This document shows positions 11,079-23,232 of a DNA stretch of 64,000 bases, one piece after another; the first letter of the stretch is position 1; every line of letters begins with the position of its first letter. Below the pieces are notes generated by a model. It was not told the origin of the DNA. It made no database searches and worked only from the letters and a program-made list of their open reading frames with translations. The position numbers and the translations under genes were made by a program. The stretch lies in contig JAKTNV010000612.1 of the NCBI GenBank assembly GCA_022747635.1, positions 34,285 through 98,284 on the forward strand, written 5' to 3'. This DNA is from Hetaerina americana (lineage: Eukaryota > Arthropoda > Insecta > Odonata > Calopterygidae).

Positions 11079-13569
11079 GTGCCAATACCCCCCCTTTGGG
11101 TTCAACGTGAAATTCTCACTCGACACAAATCAAACAAAAATGTTTCCATGGTGTGTATTGTTGTTCATTTTCATCAAATAAACAAAATAAAACCCAGAAT
11201 AAATCCTGAAAGGCAAGAAATGAGCATAAAAGATGCTTCAGCGCAAGTGTTAATGTTACTAAAAGAGCCCAAATTTCTAAAAATATTGCGAAAAACAACA
11301 ATTTTCAGTTTAAGAGTGAACGTTTGAGGTGTATAGAAGTCATTTATTTCATTTTTAGAAAATTATAATTTTTCACATTTTTCCATGAAAAGTGCCAAGT
11401 CCCCCCCTTTGGGTTCTAGGTGAAAATCTCATTCGACACAAATCAAACAAAAATGTTTCCATGGTGTGTATTGTTGTTCATTTTCATCAAATAAACAAAA
11501 TAAAACCAAGAATAAATCATGAAAGGCAAGAAATGAGCATAAAAGAAGCTTCAGCGCAAGTGTTAATGTTACTAAAAGAGCCCAAATATCTAAAAATATT
11601 GCGAAAAACAACAATTTTCAGTTTAAGAGTGAATGTTTGAGGTGTATAGAAGTCATTTATTTCATTTTTAGAAAATGTAATTTTTCTCATTTTTCCATGA
11701 AAAGTGCCAATACCCCCCTTGGGTTCTAGGTGAAAATCTCACTTAAAACAAATCAAACAAAATGTTTCCGTGGTGTGTATTGTTGTTCACTTTCATCAAA
11801 TAAACAAAATAAAACCCAGAATAAATACTGAAAGGCAAAAAATGAGCATTAAAGATGCTTCAGCGCAAGTGTTAATGTTACTAAAAGAGCCCAAATTTCT
11901 AAAAATATTGCGAAAAATCACAATCTTCTGTTAAAGAGTGAATGTTTGAGGTGTATAGAAGGCATTTATTTCATTTTAAAAAAAATTAATTTTTCCCATT
12001 TTTCCATGAAAAGTGCCAATACCCCCCCTTTGGGTTCTAGGTGAAAATCTCACTCGACCAAAATCAAACAAAAATGTTTCCAGGGTGTGTATTGTTGTTC
12101 ATTTTCATCAAATAAACAAAATAAAACCCAGAATAAATACTGAAAGACAAGAAATGAGCATAAAAGATGCTTCAGCGCAAGTGTTAATGTTACTAAAAGA
12201 GCCCAAATTTCTAAAAATATTGCGAAAAACAATTATTTTCAGTTTAAGAGTGAATGTTTGAGGTGTATAGAAGGCATTTATTTCATTTTTAGAAAATTTA
12301 ATTTTTCCCATTTTTCAATGAAAACTGCCAATACCCCCCCCTTTGGGTTCTAGGTGAAAATCTCACTCGACACAAATCAAACAAAAATGTTTCCATGGTG
12401 TGTATTGCTGTTCATTTTCAACAAATAAACAAAATAAAACCCAGAATAAATCCTGAAAGACAAGAAATGAGCATAAAAGATGCTTCAGCGCAAGTGTTAA
12501 TGTTACTAAAAGAGCCAAAATTTCTAAAAATATTGCGAAAAACAACAATTTTCAGTTTAAGAGTGAATGTTTGAGGTGTATTGAAGGCATTTATTTCATT
12601 TTTAAAAAATTTAATTTTTCACATTTTTCCATGAAAAGTGCCAATACCCCCCCTTTGGGTTCAAGGTGAAAATCTCACTCGACACAAATCAAACAAAAAT
12701 GTTTCCATGGTGTGTATTGTTGTTCATTTTCATCAAATAAACAAAATAAAACCCAGAATAAATACTGAGACAAGAAATGAGCATAAAAGATGCTTCATCG
12801 CAAGTGTTAATGTTACTAAAAGAGCCCAAATTTCTAAAAATATTGCGAAAAACAAAAATTTTCAGATTTAGAGTGAATTTTTGAGGTGTATAGAAGGCAT
12901 TTATTTCATTTTTAGAAAATTTAATTTTTCCCATTTTTCCATGAAAAGTGCCAATACCCCCCCCTTTGGGTTCTAGGTGAAAATCTCACTCGACACAAAT
13001 CAAACAAAAATGTTTCCATGGTGTGTATTGTTGTTCATTTTCATCAAATAAACAAAATAAAACCCAGAATAAATCCTGAAAGACAAGAAATGAGCATAAA
13101 AGATGCTTCAGCGCAAGTGTAAATGTTACTAAAAGAGCCAAAATTTCTAAAAATATTGCGAAAAACAATTATTGTCAGTTTAAGAGTGAATGTTTGAGGT
13201 GTATAGAAGTCATTTATTTCATTTTTAGAAAATTTAATTTTTCACATTTTTCCATGAAAAGTGCCAATACCCCCCTTGGGTTCTAGGTGAAAATCTCACT
13301 TAAAACAAATCTAACAAAATGTTTCCATGGTGTGTATTGTTGTTCATTTTCATCAAATAAACAAAACAAAACCCAGAATAAATACTGAAAGGCAAGAAAT
13401 GAGCATAAAAGATGCTTCAGCGCAAGTGTTAATGTTACTAAAAGAGCCCAAATTTCTAAAAATATTATGAAAAACCACAATCTTCTGTTAAAGAGTGAAT
13501 GTGTGAGGTGCATAGAAGGCATTTATTTCAATTTTAGAAAATTTAATTTTTCACATTTTTCCATGAAAA

Positions 13570-13881
13570 GTGCCAATACCCCCCCTTTGGGTTCTAGGTG
13601 AAAATCTCACTCGACACAAATCAAACAAAAATGTTTCCAGGGTGTGTATTGTTGTTCATTTTCATCAAATAAACAAAATAAAACCCAGAATAAATACTGA
13701 AAGACAAGAAATGAGCATAAAAGATGCTTCAGCGCAAGTTTTAATGTTACTAAAAGAGCCCAAATTTCTAAAAATATTGCGAATAACAACAATTTTCAGA
13801 TTTAGAGTGAATGTTTGAGGTGCATAGAAGGCATTTTTTTCAATTTTAGAAAATTTAATTTTTCCCATTTTTCCATGAAAA
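13570..13881 (+). other. Chimeric monomer marking a two-monomer deletion
   Basis: The head matches the monomer at 7322 (CCAGGG) and the tail matches the monomer at 7947 (GCAAGTTTTAATG, GCGAATAAC). The switch lies between about 13,640 and 13,738. Before it the offset to the first copy is about 6,248 bp; after it 5,620 bp. This is a single-step loss of two repeat units relative to the first copy, or equally a gain in the first copy. Confidence 0.82.
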
Positions 13882-14008
13882 GTGCCAATACCCCCCCCTT
13901 TGGGTTCTAGGTGAAAATCTCACTCGACACAAATCAAACAAAAATGTTTCCAGGGTGTGTATTGTTGTTCATTTTCATCAAATAAACAAAATAAAACCCA
14001 GAATAAAT

Positions 14009-14116
14009 CATGAAAGGCAAGAAATGAGCATAAAAGAAGCTTCAGCGCAAGTGTTAATGTTACTAAAAGAGCCCAAATATCTAAAAATATTGCGAAAAAC
14101 AACAATTTTCAGTTTA
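14009..14116 (+). other. Candidate gene-conversion tract inside a monomer
   Basis: The unit at 13882 is homologous to the one at 8262 at an offset of exactly 5,620 bp, and the next units (14195 and 8575) keep that same offset. Within 14,009-14,116, however, six sites switch to the D subtype also seen at 5141 and 11392: TCATGAAAGGC, GAAGCTT, AAATATC, GAAAAACAAC and CAGTTTAAG. Flanking homology is unchanged on both sides, so copying from another monomer fits better than a crossover. The minimum tract is about 108 bp. Confidence 0.72.
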
Positions 14117-15446
14117 AGAGTGAATGTTTGAGGTGTATAGAAGGCATTTATTTCATTTTTAAAAAAATTTATTTTTCCCATTTTTCCATGAAAAGTGCCA
14201 ATACCCCCCTTTGGGTTCTAGGTGAAAATCTCACTCGACAAAAATCAAACAAAAATGTTTCCAGGGTGTGTATTGTTGTTCATTTTCATCAAATAAACAA
14301 AATAAAACCCAAAATAAATACTGAAAGACAAGAAATGAGCATAAAAGATGCTTCAGCGCAAGTGTTAATGTTACTAAAAGAGCCCAAATTTCCAAAAAAT
14401 TTGCGAAAAACATCAATTTTCAGTTTAAGAGTGAATTTTTGAGATGTATTGAAGGCATTTATTTCATTTTTAGAAAATTTAATTTTTCACATTTTTCCAT
14501 GAAAAGTGCCAATACCCCCCTTTGGGTTCAAGGTGAAAATCTCACTCGACACAAATCAAACAAAAATGTTTCCAAGGTGTGTATTGCTGTTCATTTTCAT
14601 CAAATAAACAAAATAAAACCCAGAATAAATACTGAAAGACAAGAAATGAGCATAAAATATGCTTCAGCGCAAATGTTAATGTTACTAAAAGAGCCAAAAT
14701 TTCTAAAAAATATTGCGAAAAACAACAATTTTCAGTTTAAGAGTGAATGTTTGAGGTGTATAGAAGGCATTTATTTCATTTTTAGAAAATTTAATTTTTC
14801 ACATTTTTCCATGAAAAGTGCCAATACCCCCCCCCTTTGGTTTCTAGGTGAAAATCTCACTCGACACAAATCAAACAAAAATGTTTCAATGGTGTGTATT
14901 GCTGTTCATTTTCATCAAATAAACAAAATAAAACCCAGAATAAATCCTGAAAGACAAGAAATGAGCATAAAAGATGCTTCAGCGCAAGTGTTAATGTTAC
15001 TAAAAGAGCCAAAATTTCTGAAAATATTGCGAAAAACAGCAATTTTCAGTTTAAGAGTGAATGTTTGAGGTGTAAAGAAGGCATTTATTTCATTTTTAGA
15101 AAATTTAATTTTTCATATTTTTCCATGAAAAGTGCCAATACCCACCCCCGTTTGGGTTCTAGGTGAAAATCTCACCCGACCCAAATCAAACAAAAATGTT
15201 TCCATGGTGTGCATTGTTGTTCATTTTCATCAAATAAACAAAATAAAACCCAGAATAAATACTGAAAGACAAGAAATGAGCATAAAAGATGCTTCAGCGC
15301 AAGTGTTAATGTTACTAAAAGAGCCCAAATTTCTAAAAATATTGCGAAAAACAACAATTTTCAGATTTAGAGTGAATGTTTGAGGTGTATAGAAGGCATT
15401 TATTTCATTTTTAAAAAATTTAATTTTTCCCATTTTTCCATGAAAA

Positions 15447-15760
15447 GTGCCAATACCCCCCCCCTTTGGGTTCAAGGTGAAAATCTCACTCGACACAAAT
15501 CAAACAAAAATGTTTCCATGGTGTGTATTGCTGTTCATTTTCATCAAATAAACAAAATAAAACCCAGAATAAATCATGAAAGGCAAGAAATGAGCATAAA
15601 AGAAGCTTCAGCGCAAGTGTTAATGTTACTAAAAGAGCCCAAATATCTAAAAATATTGCGAAAAACAACAATTTTCAGTTTAAGAGTGAATGTTTGATGT
15701 GTATAGAAGTCATTTATTTCATTTTTAGAAAATTTAATTTTTCACATTTTTCCATGAAAA
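15447..15760 (+). other. Chimeric monomer switching to a D-K module
   Basis: The head matches the unit at 9827 at the 5,620-bp offset. The tail carries D-subtype markers (TCATGAAAGGC, GAAGCTT, AAATATC, TATAGAAGTC). Unlike the unit at 13882, homology to the first copy does not resume: the next unit at 15761 is K-type, as after the D units at 5141 and 11392. This is therefore read as a crossover joint rather than a conversion patch. Confidence 0.7.
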
Positions 15761-16069
15761 GTGCCAATACCCTCCTTGGGTTCTAGGTGAAAATCTCACT
15801 TAAAACAAATCAAACAAAATGTTTCCATGGTGTGTATTGTTGTTCATTTTCATCAAATAAACAAAATAAAACCCAGAATAAATACTGAAAGGCAAGAAAT
15901 GAGCATAAAAGATGCTTCAGCGCAAGTGTTAATGTTACTAAAAGAGCCCAAATTTCTAAAAATATTGCGAAAAACCACAATCTTCTGTTAAAGAGTGAAT
16001 GTTTGAGGTGCATAGAAGGCATTTATTTCAATTTTAGAAAATTTAATTTTTCACATTTTTCCATGAAAA

Positions 16070-19000
16070 GTGCCAATACCCCCCCCTTTGGGTTCTAGGT
16101 GAAAATCTCACTCGACAAAAATCAAACAAAAATGTTTCCAGGGTGTGTATTGTTGTTCATTTTCATCAAATAAACAAAATAAAACCCAGAATAAATACTG
16201 AAAGACAAGAAATGAGCATAAAAGATGCTTCAGCGCAAGTGTTAATGTTACTAAAAGAGCCCAAATTTCTAAAAATATTGCGAAAAACAACAATTTTCAG
16301 TTTAAGAGTGAATTTTTGAGATGTATTGAAGGCATTTATTTCATTTTTAGAAAATTTAATTTTTCACATTTTTCCATGAAAGGTGCCAATACCCCCCCCT
16401 TTGGGTTCAAGGTGAAAATCTCACTCGACACAAATCAAACAAAAATGTTTCCAAGGTGTGTATTGCTGTTCATTTTCATCAAATAAACAAAATAAAACCC
16501 AGAATAAATACTGAAAGACAAGAAATGAGCATAAAATATGCTTCAGCGCCAGTGTTAATGTTACTAAAAGAGCCAAAATTTCTAAAAAATATTGCGAAAA
16601 ACAACAATTTTCTGTTTAAGAGTGAATGTTTGAGGTGTATAGAAGGCATTTATTTCAATTTTAGAAAATTTAATTTTTCCCATTTTTCCATGAAAAGTGC
16701 CAATACCCCCCCCTTTGGGTTCTAGGTGAAAATCTCACTCGACACATTTCAAACAAAAATGTTTCCATGGTGTGTATTGCTGTTCATTTTCATCAAATAA
16801 AGAAAATAAAACCCAGAATAAATCCTGAAAGACAAGAAATGAGCATAAAAGATGCTTCAGCGCAAGTGTTAATGTTACTAAAAGAGCCAAAATTTCTAAA
16901 AATATTGCGAAAAAACAACAATTTTCAGTTTAAGAGTGAATGTTTGAGGTGTATAGAAGGCATTTATTTCATTTTTAGAAAATTTAATTTTTCATATTTT
17001 TCCATGAAAAGTGCCAATACCCACCCCCGTTTGGGTTCTAGGTGAAAATCTCACCCGACACAAATCAAACAAAAATGTTTCCATGGTGTGTATTGTTGTT
17101 CATTTTCATCAAATAAACAAAATAAAACCCAGAATAAATACTGAAAGACAAGAAATGAGCATAAAAGATGCTTCAGCGCAAGTGTTAATGTTACTAAAAG
17201 AGCCCAAATTTCTAAAAATATTGCGAAAAACAATAATTTTCAGTATTTAGAGTGAATGTTTGAGGTGTATAGAAGGCATTTATTTCATTTTTAAAAAATT
17301 TAATTTTTCCCATTTTTCCATGAAAAGTGCCAATACCCCCCCTTTGGGTTCAAGGTGAAAACCTCACTCGACACAAATCAAAGAAAAATGTTTCCATGGT
17401 GTGTATTGTTGTTCATTTTCATCGAATAAACAAAATAAAACCCAGAATAAATACTGAAAGACAAGAAATGAGCATAAAAGATGCTTCAGCGCAAGTGTTA
17501 ATGTTACTAAAAGAGCCCAAATTTCTAAAAATATTGCGAAAAACAACAATTTTCAGTTTAAGAGTGAATGTTTGAGGTGTATTGAAGGCATTTATTTCAT
17601 TTTTAGAAAATTTAATTTTTCACATTTTTCCATAAAAAGTGCCAATACCCCCCCCCCTCTTTGGGTTCAAGGTGAAAATCTCACTCGACACAAATCAAAC
17701 AAAAATGTTTCCATGGTGTGTATTGCTGTTCATTTTCATCAAATAAACAAAATAAAACCCAGAATAAATACTGAAAGACAATAAATGAGCATAAAATATG
17801 CTTCAGCGCAAGTGTTAATTTTACTAAAAGAGCCAAAATTTCTAAAAAATATTGCGAAAAACAACAATTTTCAGTTTTAGGGTGAATGTTTGAGGTGTAT
17901 AGAAGGCATTTATTTCATTTTTAGAAAATTTAATTTTTCCCATTTTTCCATGAAAAGTGCCAATACCCCCCCCTTTGGGTTCTAGGTGAAAATCTCACTC
18001 GACACAAATCAAACAAAAATGTTTCCATGGTGTGTATTGTTGTTCATTTTCATCAAATAAACAAAATAAAACCCAGAATAAATCCTGAAAGACAAGAAAT
18101 GAGCATAAAAGATGCTTCAGCGCAAGTGTAAATGTTACTAAAAGAGCCCAAATTTCTAAAAATATTGCGAAAAACAATTATTGTCAGTTTAAGAGTGAAT
18201 GTTTGAGGTGTATAGAAGGCATTTATTTCATTTTTAAAAAATTTAATTTTTCCCACTTTTCCATGAAAAGTGCCAATACCCACCCCCTTTGGGTTCTAGG
18301 TGAAAATCTCACTCGACAAAAATCAAACAAAAATGTTTCCAGGGTGTGTATTGTTGTTCATTTTCATCAAATAAACAAAATAAAACCCAGAATAAATACT
18401 GAAAGACAAGAAATGAGCATAAAAGATGCTTCAGCGCAAGTGTTAATGTTACTAAAAGAGCCCAAATTTCTAAAAATATTGCGAAAAACAACAATTTTCA
18501 GTTTAAGAGTGAATGTTTGAGGTGTATTGAAGGCATTTATTTCATTTTTAAAAAATTTAATTTTCACATTTTTTCCATGAAAAGTGCCAATACCCCCCCT
18601 TTGGGTTCAAGGTGAAAATCTCACTCGACACAAATCAAACAAAAATGTTTCCATGGTGTGTATTGTTGTTCATTTTCATCAAATAAACAAAATAAAACCG
18701 AGAATAAATCATGAAAGGCAAGAAATGAGCATAAAAGAAGCTTCAGCGCAAGTGTTAATGTTACTAAATGAGCCCAAATATCTAAAAATATTGCGAAAAA
18801 CAACAATTTTCAGTTTAAGAGTGAATGTTTGAGGTGTATAGAAGTCATTTATTTCATTTTTAGAAAATGTAATTTTTCTCATTTTTCCATGAAAAGTGCC
18901 AATACCCCCCTTGGGTTCTAGGTGAAAATCTCACTTAAAACAAATCAAACAAAATGTTTCCATGGTGTGTATTGTTGTTCATTTTCATCAAATAAACAAA

Positions 19001-20453
19001 ATAAAACCCAGAATAAATACTGAAAGGCAAAAAATGAGCATTAAAGATGCTTCAGCGCAAGTGTTAATGTTACTAAAAGAGCCCAAATTTCTAAAAATAT
19101 TGCGAAAAACCACAATCTTCTGTTAAAGAGTGAATGTTTGAGGTGTATAGAAGGCATTTATTTCATTTTTAAAAAAATTAATTTTTCCCATTTTTCCATG
19201 AAAAGTGTCAATACCCCCCCCTTGGGTTCTAGGTGAAAATCTCACTCGACACAAATCAAACAAAAATGTTTCCAGGGTGTGTATTGTTGTTCATTTTCAT
19301 CAAATAAACAAAATAAAACCCAGAATAAATACTGAAAGACAAGAAATGAGCATAAAAGATGCTTCAGCGCAAGTGTTAATGTTACTAAAAGAGCCCAAAT
19401 TTCTAAAAATATTGCGAAAAACAACAATTTTCAGATTTAGAGTGAATTTTTGAGGTGTATAGAAGGCATTTATTTCATTTTTAGAAAATTTAATTTTTCC
19501 CATTTTTCCATGAAAAGTGCCAATACCCCCCCCCTTTGGGTTCTAGGTGAAAATCTCACTCAACACAAATCAAACAAAAGTGTTTCCATGGTGTGTATTG
19601 TTGTTCATTTTCATCAAATAAACAAAATAAAACCCAGAATAAATCCTGAAAGACAAGAAATGAGCATAAAAGATGCTTCAGCGCAAGTGTAAATGTTACT
19701 AAAAGAGCCAAAATTTCTAAAAATATTGCGAAAAACAATTATTGTCAGTTTAAGAGTGAATGTTTGAGGTGTATTGAAGGCATTTATTTCATTTTTAAAA
19801 ATTTAATTTTTCCCATTTTTCCATGAAAAGTGCCAATACCCACCCCCTTTGGGTTCTAGGTGACAATCTCACTCGACAAAAATCCAACAAACTGTTTCCA
19901 GGGTGTGTATTGTTGTTCATTTTCATCAAATAAACAAAATAAAACCCAGAATAAATACTGAAAGACAAGAAATGAGCATAAAAGATGCTTCAGCGCAAGT
20001 GTTAATGTTACTAAAAGAGCCCAAATTTCTAAAAATATTGCGAAAAACAACAATTTTCAGTTTAAGAGTGAATGTTTGAGGTGTATTGAAGGCATTTATT
20101 TTATTTTTAAAAAATTTAATTTTTCACATTTTTCCATGAAAAGTGCCAATACCCCTCTTTGGGTTCAAGGTGAAAATCTCACTCGACACAAATCAAACAA
20201 AAATGTTTCCATGGTGTGTATTGTTGTTCATTTTCATCAAATAAACAAAATAAAACCCAGAATAAATCCTGAAAGGCAAGAAATGAGCATAAAGGTGCTT
20301 CAGCGCAAGTGTTAATGTTACTAAAAGAGCCCAAATTTCTAAAAATATTGCGAAAAACAACAATTTTCAGTTTAAGAGTGAACGTTTTAGGTGTATAGAA
20401 GTCATTTATTTCATTTTTAGAAAATTATAATTTTTCACATTTTTCCATGAAAA
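16070..20453 (+). repeat. Diverged third copies of earlier blocks
   Basis: Monomers start at 16070, 16383, 16697, 17011, 17327, 17639, 17957, 18270, 18584, 18896, 19205, 19517, 19830 and 20143. Units 16383-17011 match 8887-9512 and 14506-15132 (TATGCTTCAGCGC, then CACCCCCGTTTGGG) but with more private changes. Units 17957, 18270 and 18584 resemble 26971, 27285 and 27599 about 9,015 bp downstream. Unit 19517 shares CTCAACACAAATC and AAAAGTGTTTCC with 23233. The interval from 17639 is long (318 bp), owing mostly to a longer, interrupted C-tract (CCCTCTTTGGG). Confidence 0.82.
18254..18272. repeat. Perfect 8-bp inverted repeat at the monomer boundary
   Basis: CACTTTTCCATGAAAAGTG has 8-bp arms around a CAT spacer. 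Most monomers read CATTTTTC in the left arm, giving one or two mismatches. The perfect form is also at 40,025-40,043, 42,829-42,847, 44,393-44,411 and 54,125-54,143. It spans the point used here as the monomer boundary, just before the C-tract. Confidence 0.75.
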
Positions 20454-23232
20454 GTGCCAAGTCCCCCCCTTTGGGTTCTAGGTGAAAATCTCACTCGACA
20501 CAAATCAAACAAAAATGTTTCCAGGGTGTGTATTGTTGTTCATTTTCATCAAATAAACAAAATAAAACCCAGAATAAATACTGAAAGACAGAAATGAGCA
20601 TAAAAGATGCTTCAGCGCAAGTGTTAATGTACTAAAAGAGCCCAAATTTCTAAAAATATTAAGAAAAACAACAATTTTCAGTTTAAGAGTGAACGTTTGA
20701 GGTGTATAGAAGGCATTTATTTCATTTTTAGAAAATTAATTTTTCACATTTTTCCATGAAAAGTGCCAAGTCCCCCCTTTGGGTTCTAGGTGAAAATCTC
20801 ATTCGAAACAAATCAAACAAAAATGTTTCCATGGTGTGTATTGTTGTTCATTTTCATCAAATAAACAAAATAAAACCGAGAATAAATCATGAAAGGCAAG
20901 AATGAGCATAAAAGAAGCTTCAGCGCAAGTGTTAATGTTACTAAAAGAGCCCAAATATCTAAAAATATTGCGAAAAAACAACAATTTTCAGTTTAAGAGT
21001 GAATGTTTGAGGTGGTATAGAAGTCATTATTTCATTTTTAGAAAATGTAATTTTTCTCATTTTTCCATGAAAAGTGCCAATACCCCCCTTGGGTTCTAGG
21101 TGAAAATCTCACTTAAAACAAATCAAACAAAATGTTTCCATGGTGTGTATTGTTGTTCATTTTCATCAAATAAACAAAATAAAACCCAGAATAAATACTG
21201 AAAGGCAAAAAATAAGCATTAAAGATGCTTCAGCGCAAGTGTTAATGTTACTAAAAGAGCCCAAATTTCTAAAATATTGCGAAAAACCACAATCTTCTGT
21301 TAAAGAGTGAATGTTTGAGGTGTATAGAAGGCATTTATTTCATTTTAAAAAAATTAATTTTGTCCATTTCTCCATGAAAAGTGCCAATACCCCCCCTTTG
21401 GGTTCTAGGTGAAAATCTCACTCGACACAAATCAAACAAAAATATTCCAGGGTGTGTATTGTTGTTCATTTTCATCAATAACAAAAAAAAACCCAGAATA
21501 AATACTGAAAGACAAGAAATGAGCATAAAAGATGCTTCAGCGCAAGTGTTAATGTTACTAAAAGAGGCCCAAATTTCTAAAAATATTGCGAAAAACAACA
21601 ATTTTCAGATTTAGAGTGATTTTTGAGGTGTATAGAAGGCATTTATTTCATTTTTAGAAAATTTAATTTTTCCCATTTTTCCATGAAAAGTGCCAATACC
21701 CCCCCCTTTGGGTTCTAGGTGAAAATCTCACTCGACACAAATCAACAAAAATGTTTCCATGGTGTGTATTGTTGTTCATTTTCATCAAATAACACAATAA
21801 AACCCAGAATAAATCCTGAAAGACAAGAAATGAGCATAAAAGATGCTTCAGCGCAAGTGTAAATGTTACTAAAAGAGCCCAAATTTCTAAAAATATTGCG
21901 AAAAACAATTATGTCAGTTTAAGAGTGAATGTTTGAGGTGTATTGAAGGCATTTATTTCATTTTAAAAAATTTAATTGTTCCATTTTTCCATGAAAAGTG
22001 CCAATACCCACCCCCTTTGGGTTCTAGGTGAAAATCTCACTCGACAAAAATCAAACAAAAATGTTTCCAGGGTGTGTATTGTTGTTCATTTTCATCAAAT
22101 AAACAAAATAAAACCCAGAATAAATACTGAAAGACAAGAAATGAGCATAAAAGATGCTTCAGCGCAAGTGTTAATGTACTAAAAGAGCCCAAATTTCTAA
22201 AAATATTGCGAAAAACAACAATTTTCAGTTTAAGAGTGAATGTTTGAGGTGTATTGAAGGCATTTATTTTATTTTTAAAAAATTTAATTTTTCACATTTT
22301 TCCATGAAAAGTGCCAATACCCCCTCTTTGGGTTCAAGGTGAAAATCTCACTCGACACAAATCAAACAAAAATGTTTCCATGGTGTGTATTGTTGTTCAT
22401 TTTCATCAAATAAACAAAATAAACCCAGAATAAATCCTGAAAGGCAAGAAATGAGCATAAAGGTGCTTCAGCGCAAGTGTTAATGTTACTAAAGAGCCAA
22501 ATTTCTAAAAATATGCGAAAAACAACAATTTTCAGTTTAAGAGTGAACGTTTTAGGTGTATAGAAGTCATTTATTTCATTTTTAGAAAATGTAATTTTTC
22601 TCATTTTTCCATGAAAAGTGCCAATACCCCCCTTGGGTCTAGGTGAAAATCTCACTTAAAACAAATCAACAAAATGTTTCCATGGTGTGTATTGTTGTTC
22701 ATTTTCATTAAATAAACAAAATAAAACCCAGAATAAATACTGAAAGGCAAAAAATGAGCATTAAAGATGCTTCAGCGCAAGTGTTAATGTTACTAAAAGA
22801 GCCCAAATTTCTAAAAATATTGCGAAAAACCACAATCTTCTGTAAAGAGTGAATGTTTGAGGTGTATAGAAGGCATTTATTTCATTTTTAAAAAAATTAA
22901 TTTTTCCCATTTTTCCATGAAAAGTGTCAATACCCCCCTTTGGGGTTCTAGGTGAAAATCTCACTCGACACAAATCAAACAAAAATGTTTCCAGGGTGTG
23001 TATTGTTGTTCATTTTCATCAAATAAACAAAATAAAACCCAGAATAAATACTGAAAGACAAGAAATGAGCATAAAAGATGCTTCAGCGCAAGTGTAATGT
23101 ACTAAAAGAGCCCAAATTTCTAAAAATATTGCGAAAAACAACAATTTTCAGATTTAGAGTGATTTTTGAGGTGTATAGAAGGCATTTATTTCATTTTTAG
23201 AAAATTTAATTTTTCCCATTTTTCCATGAAAA
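20454..23232 (+). repeat. Indel-dense patch of nine short monomers
   Basis: Monomers start at 20454, 20763, 21074, 21381, 21690, 21998, 22311, 22618 and 22924, with intervals of 306-313 bp and a mean near 309. Many single-base losses sit outside the C-tract: GACAGAAATG near 20,587, AATGTACTAAAAG near 20,627, CAAGAATGAGC near 20,898, ATCAATAACAAAA near 21,474, GAGTGATTTTTG near 21,615, AATTATGTCAG near 21,907 and ATATGCGAAAA near 22,511. The five units 20763-22310 are 12 bp shorter than their homologues at 26039-27598. The bases between indels are otherwise ordinary monomer. Poor consensus quality is as likely as biological decay. Confidence 0.8.

Larger units (their letters stand above)
11079..16069 (+). 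repeat. Second copy of the 6.25-kb segment, shortened by two monomers
   Basis: Monomers start at 11079, 11392, 11704, 12013, 12325, 12638, 12948, 13261, 13570, 13882, 14195, 14506, 14818, 15132, 15447 and 15761. The offset to the first copy drops from about 6,250 to 5,620 bp inside the unit at 13570, a loss of two monomers (about 630 bp). Small private changes include a short deletion near 12,768 (ACTGAGACAAG) and TTATGAAAAACC near 13,467 in place of TTGCGAAAAACC. The segment ends with a D-tail unit at 15447 and a K-type unit at 15761. Confidence 0.87.
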
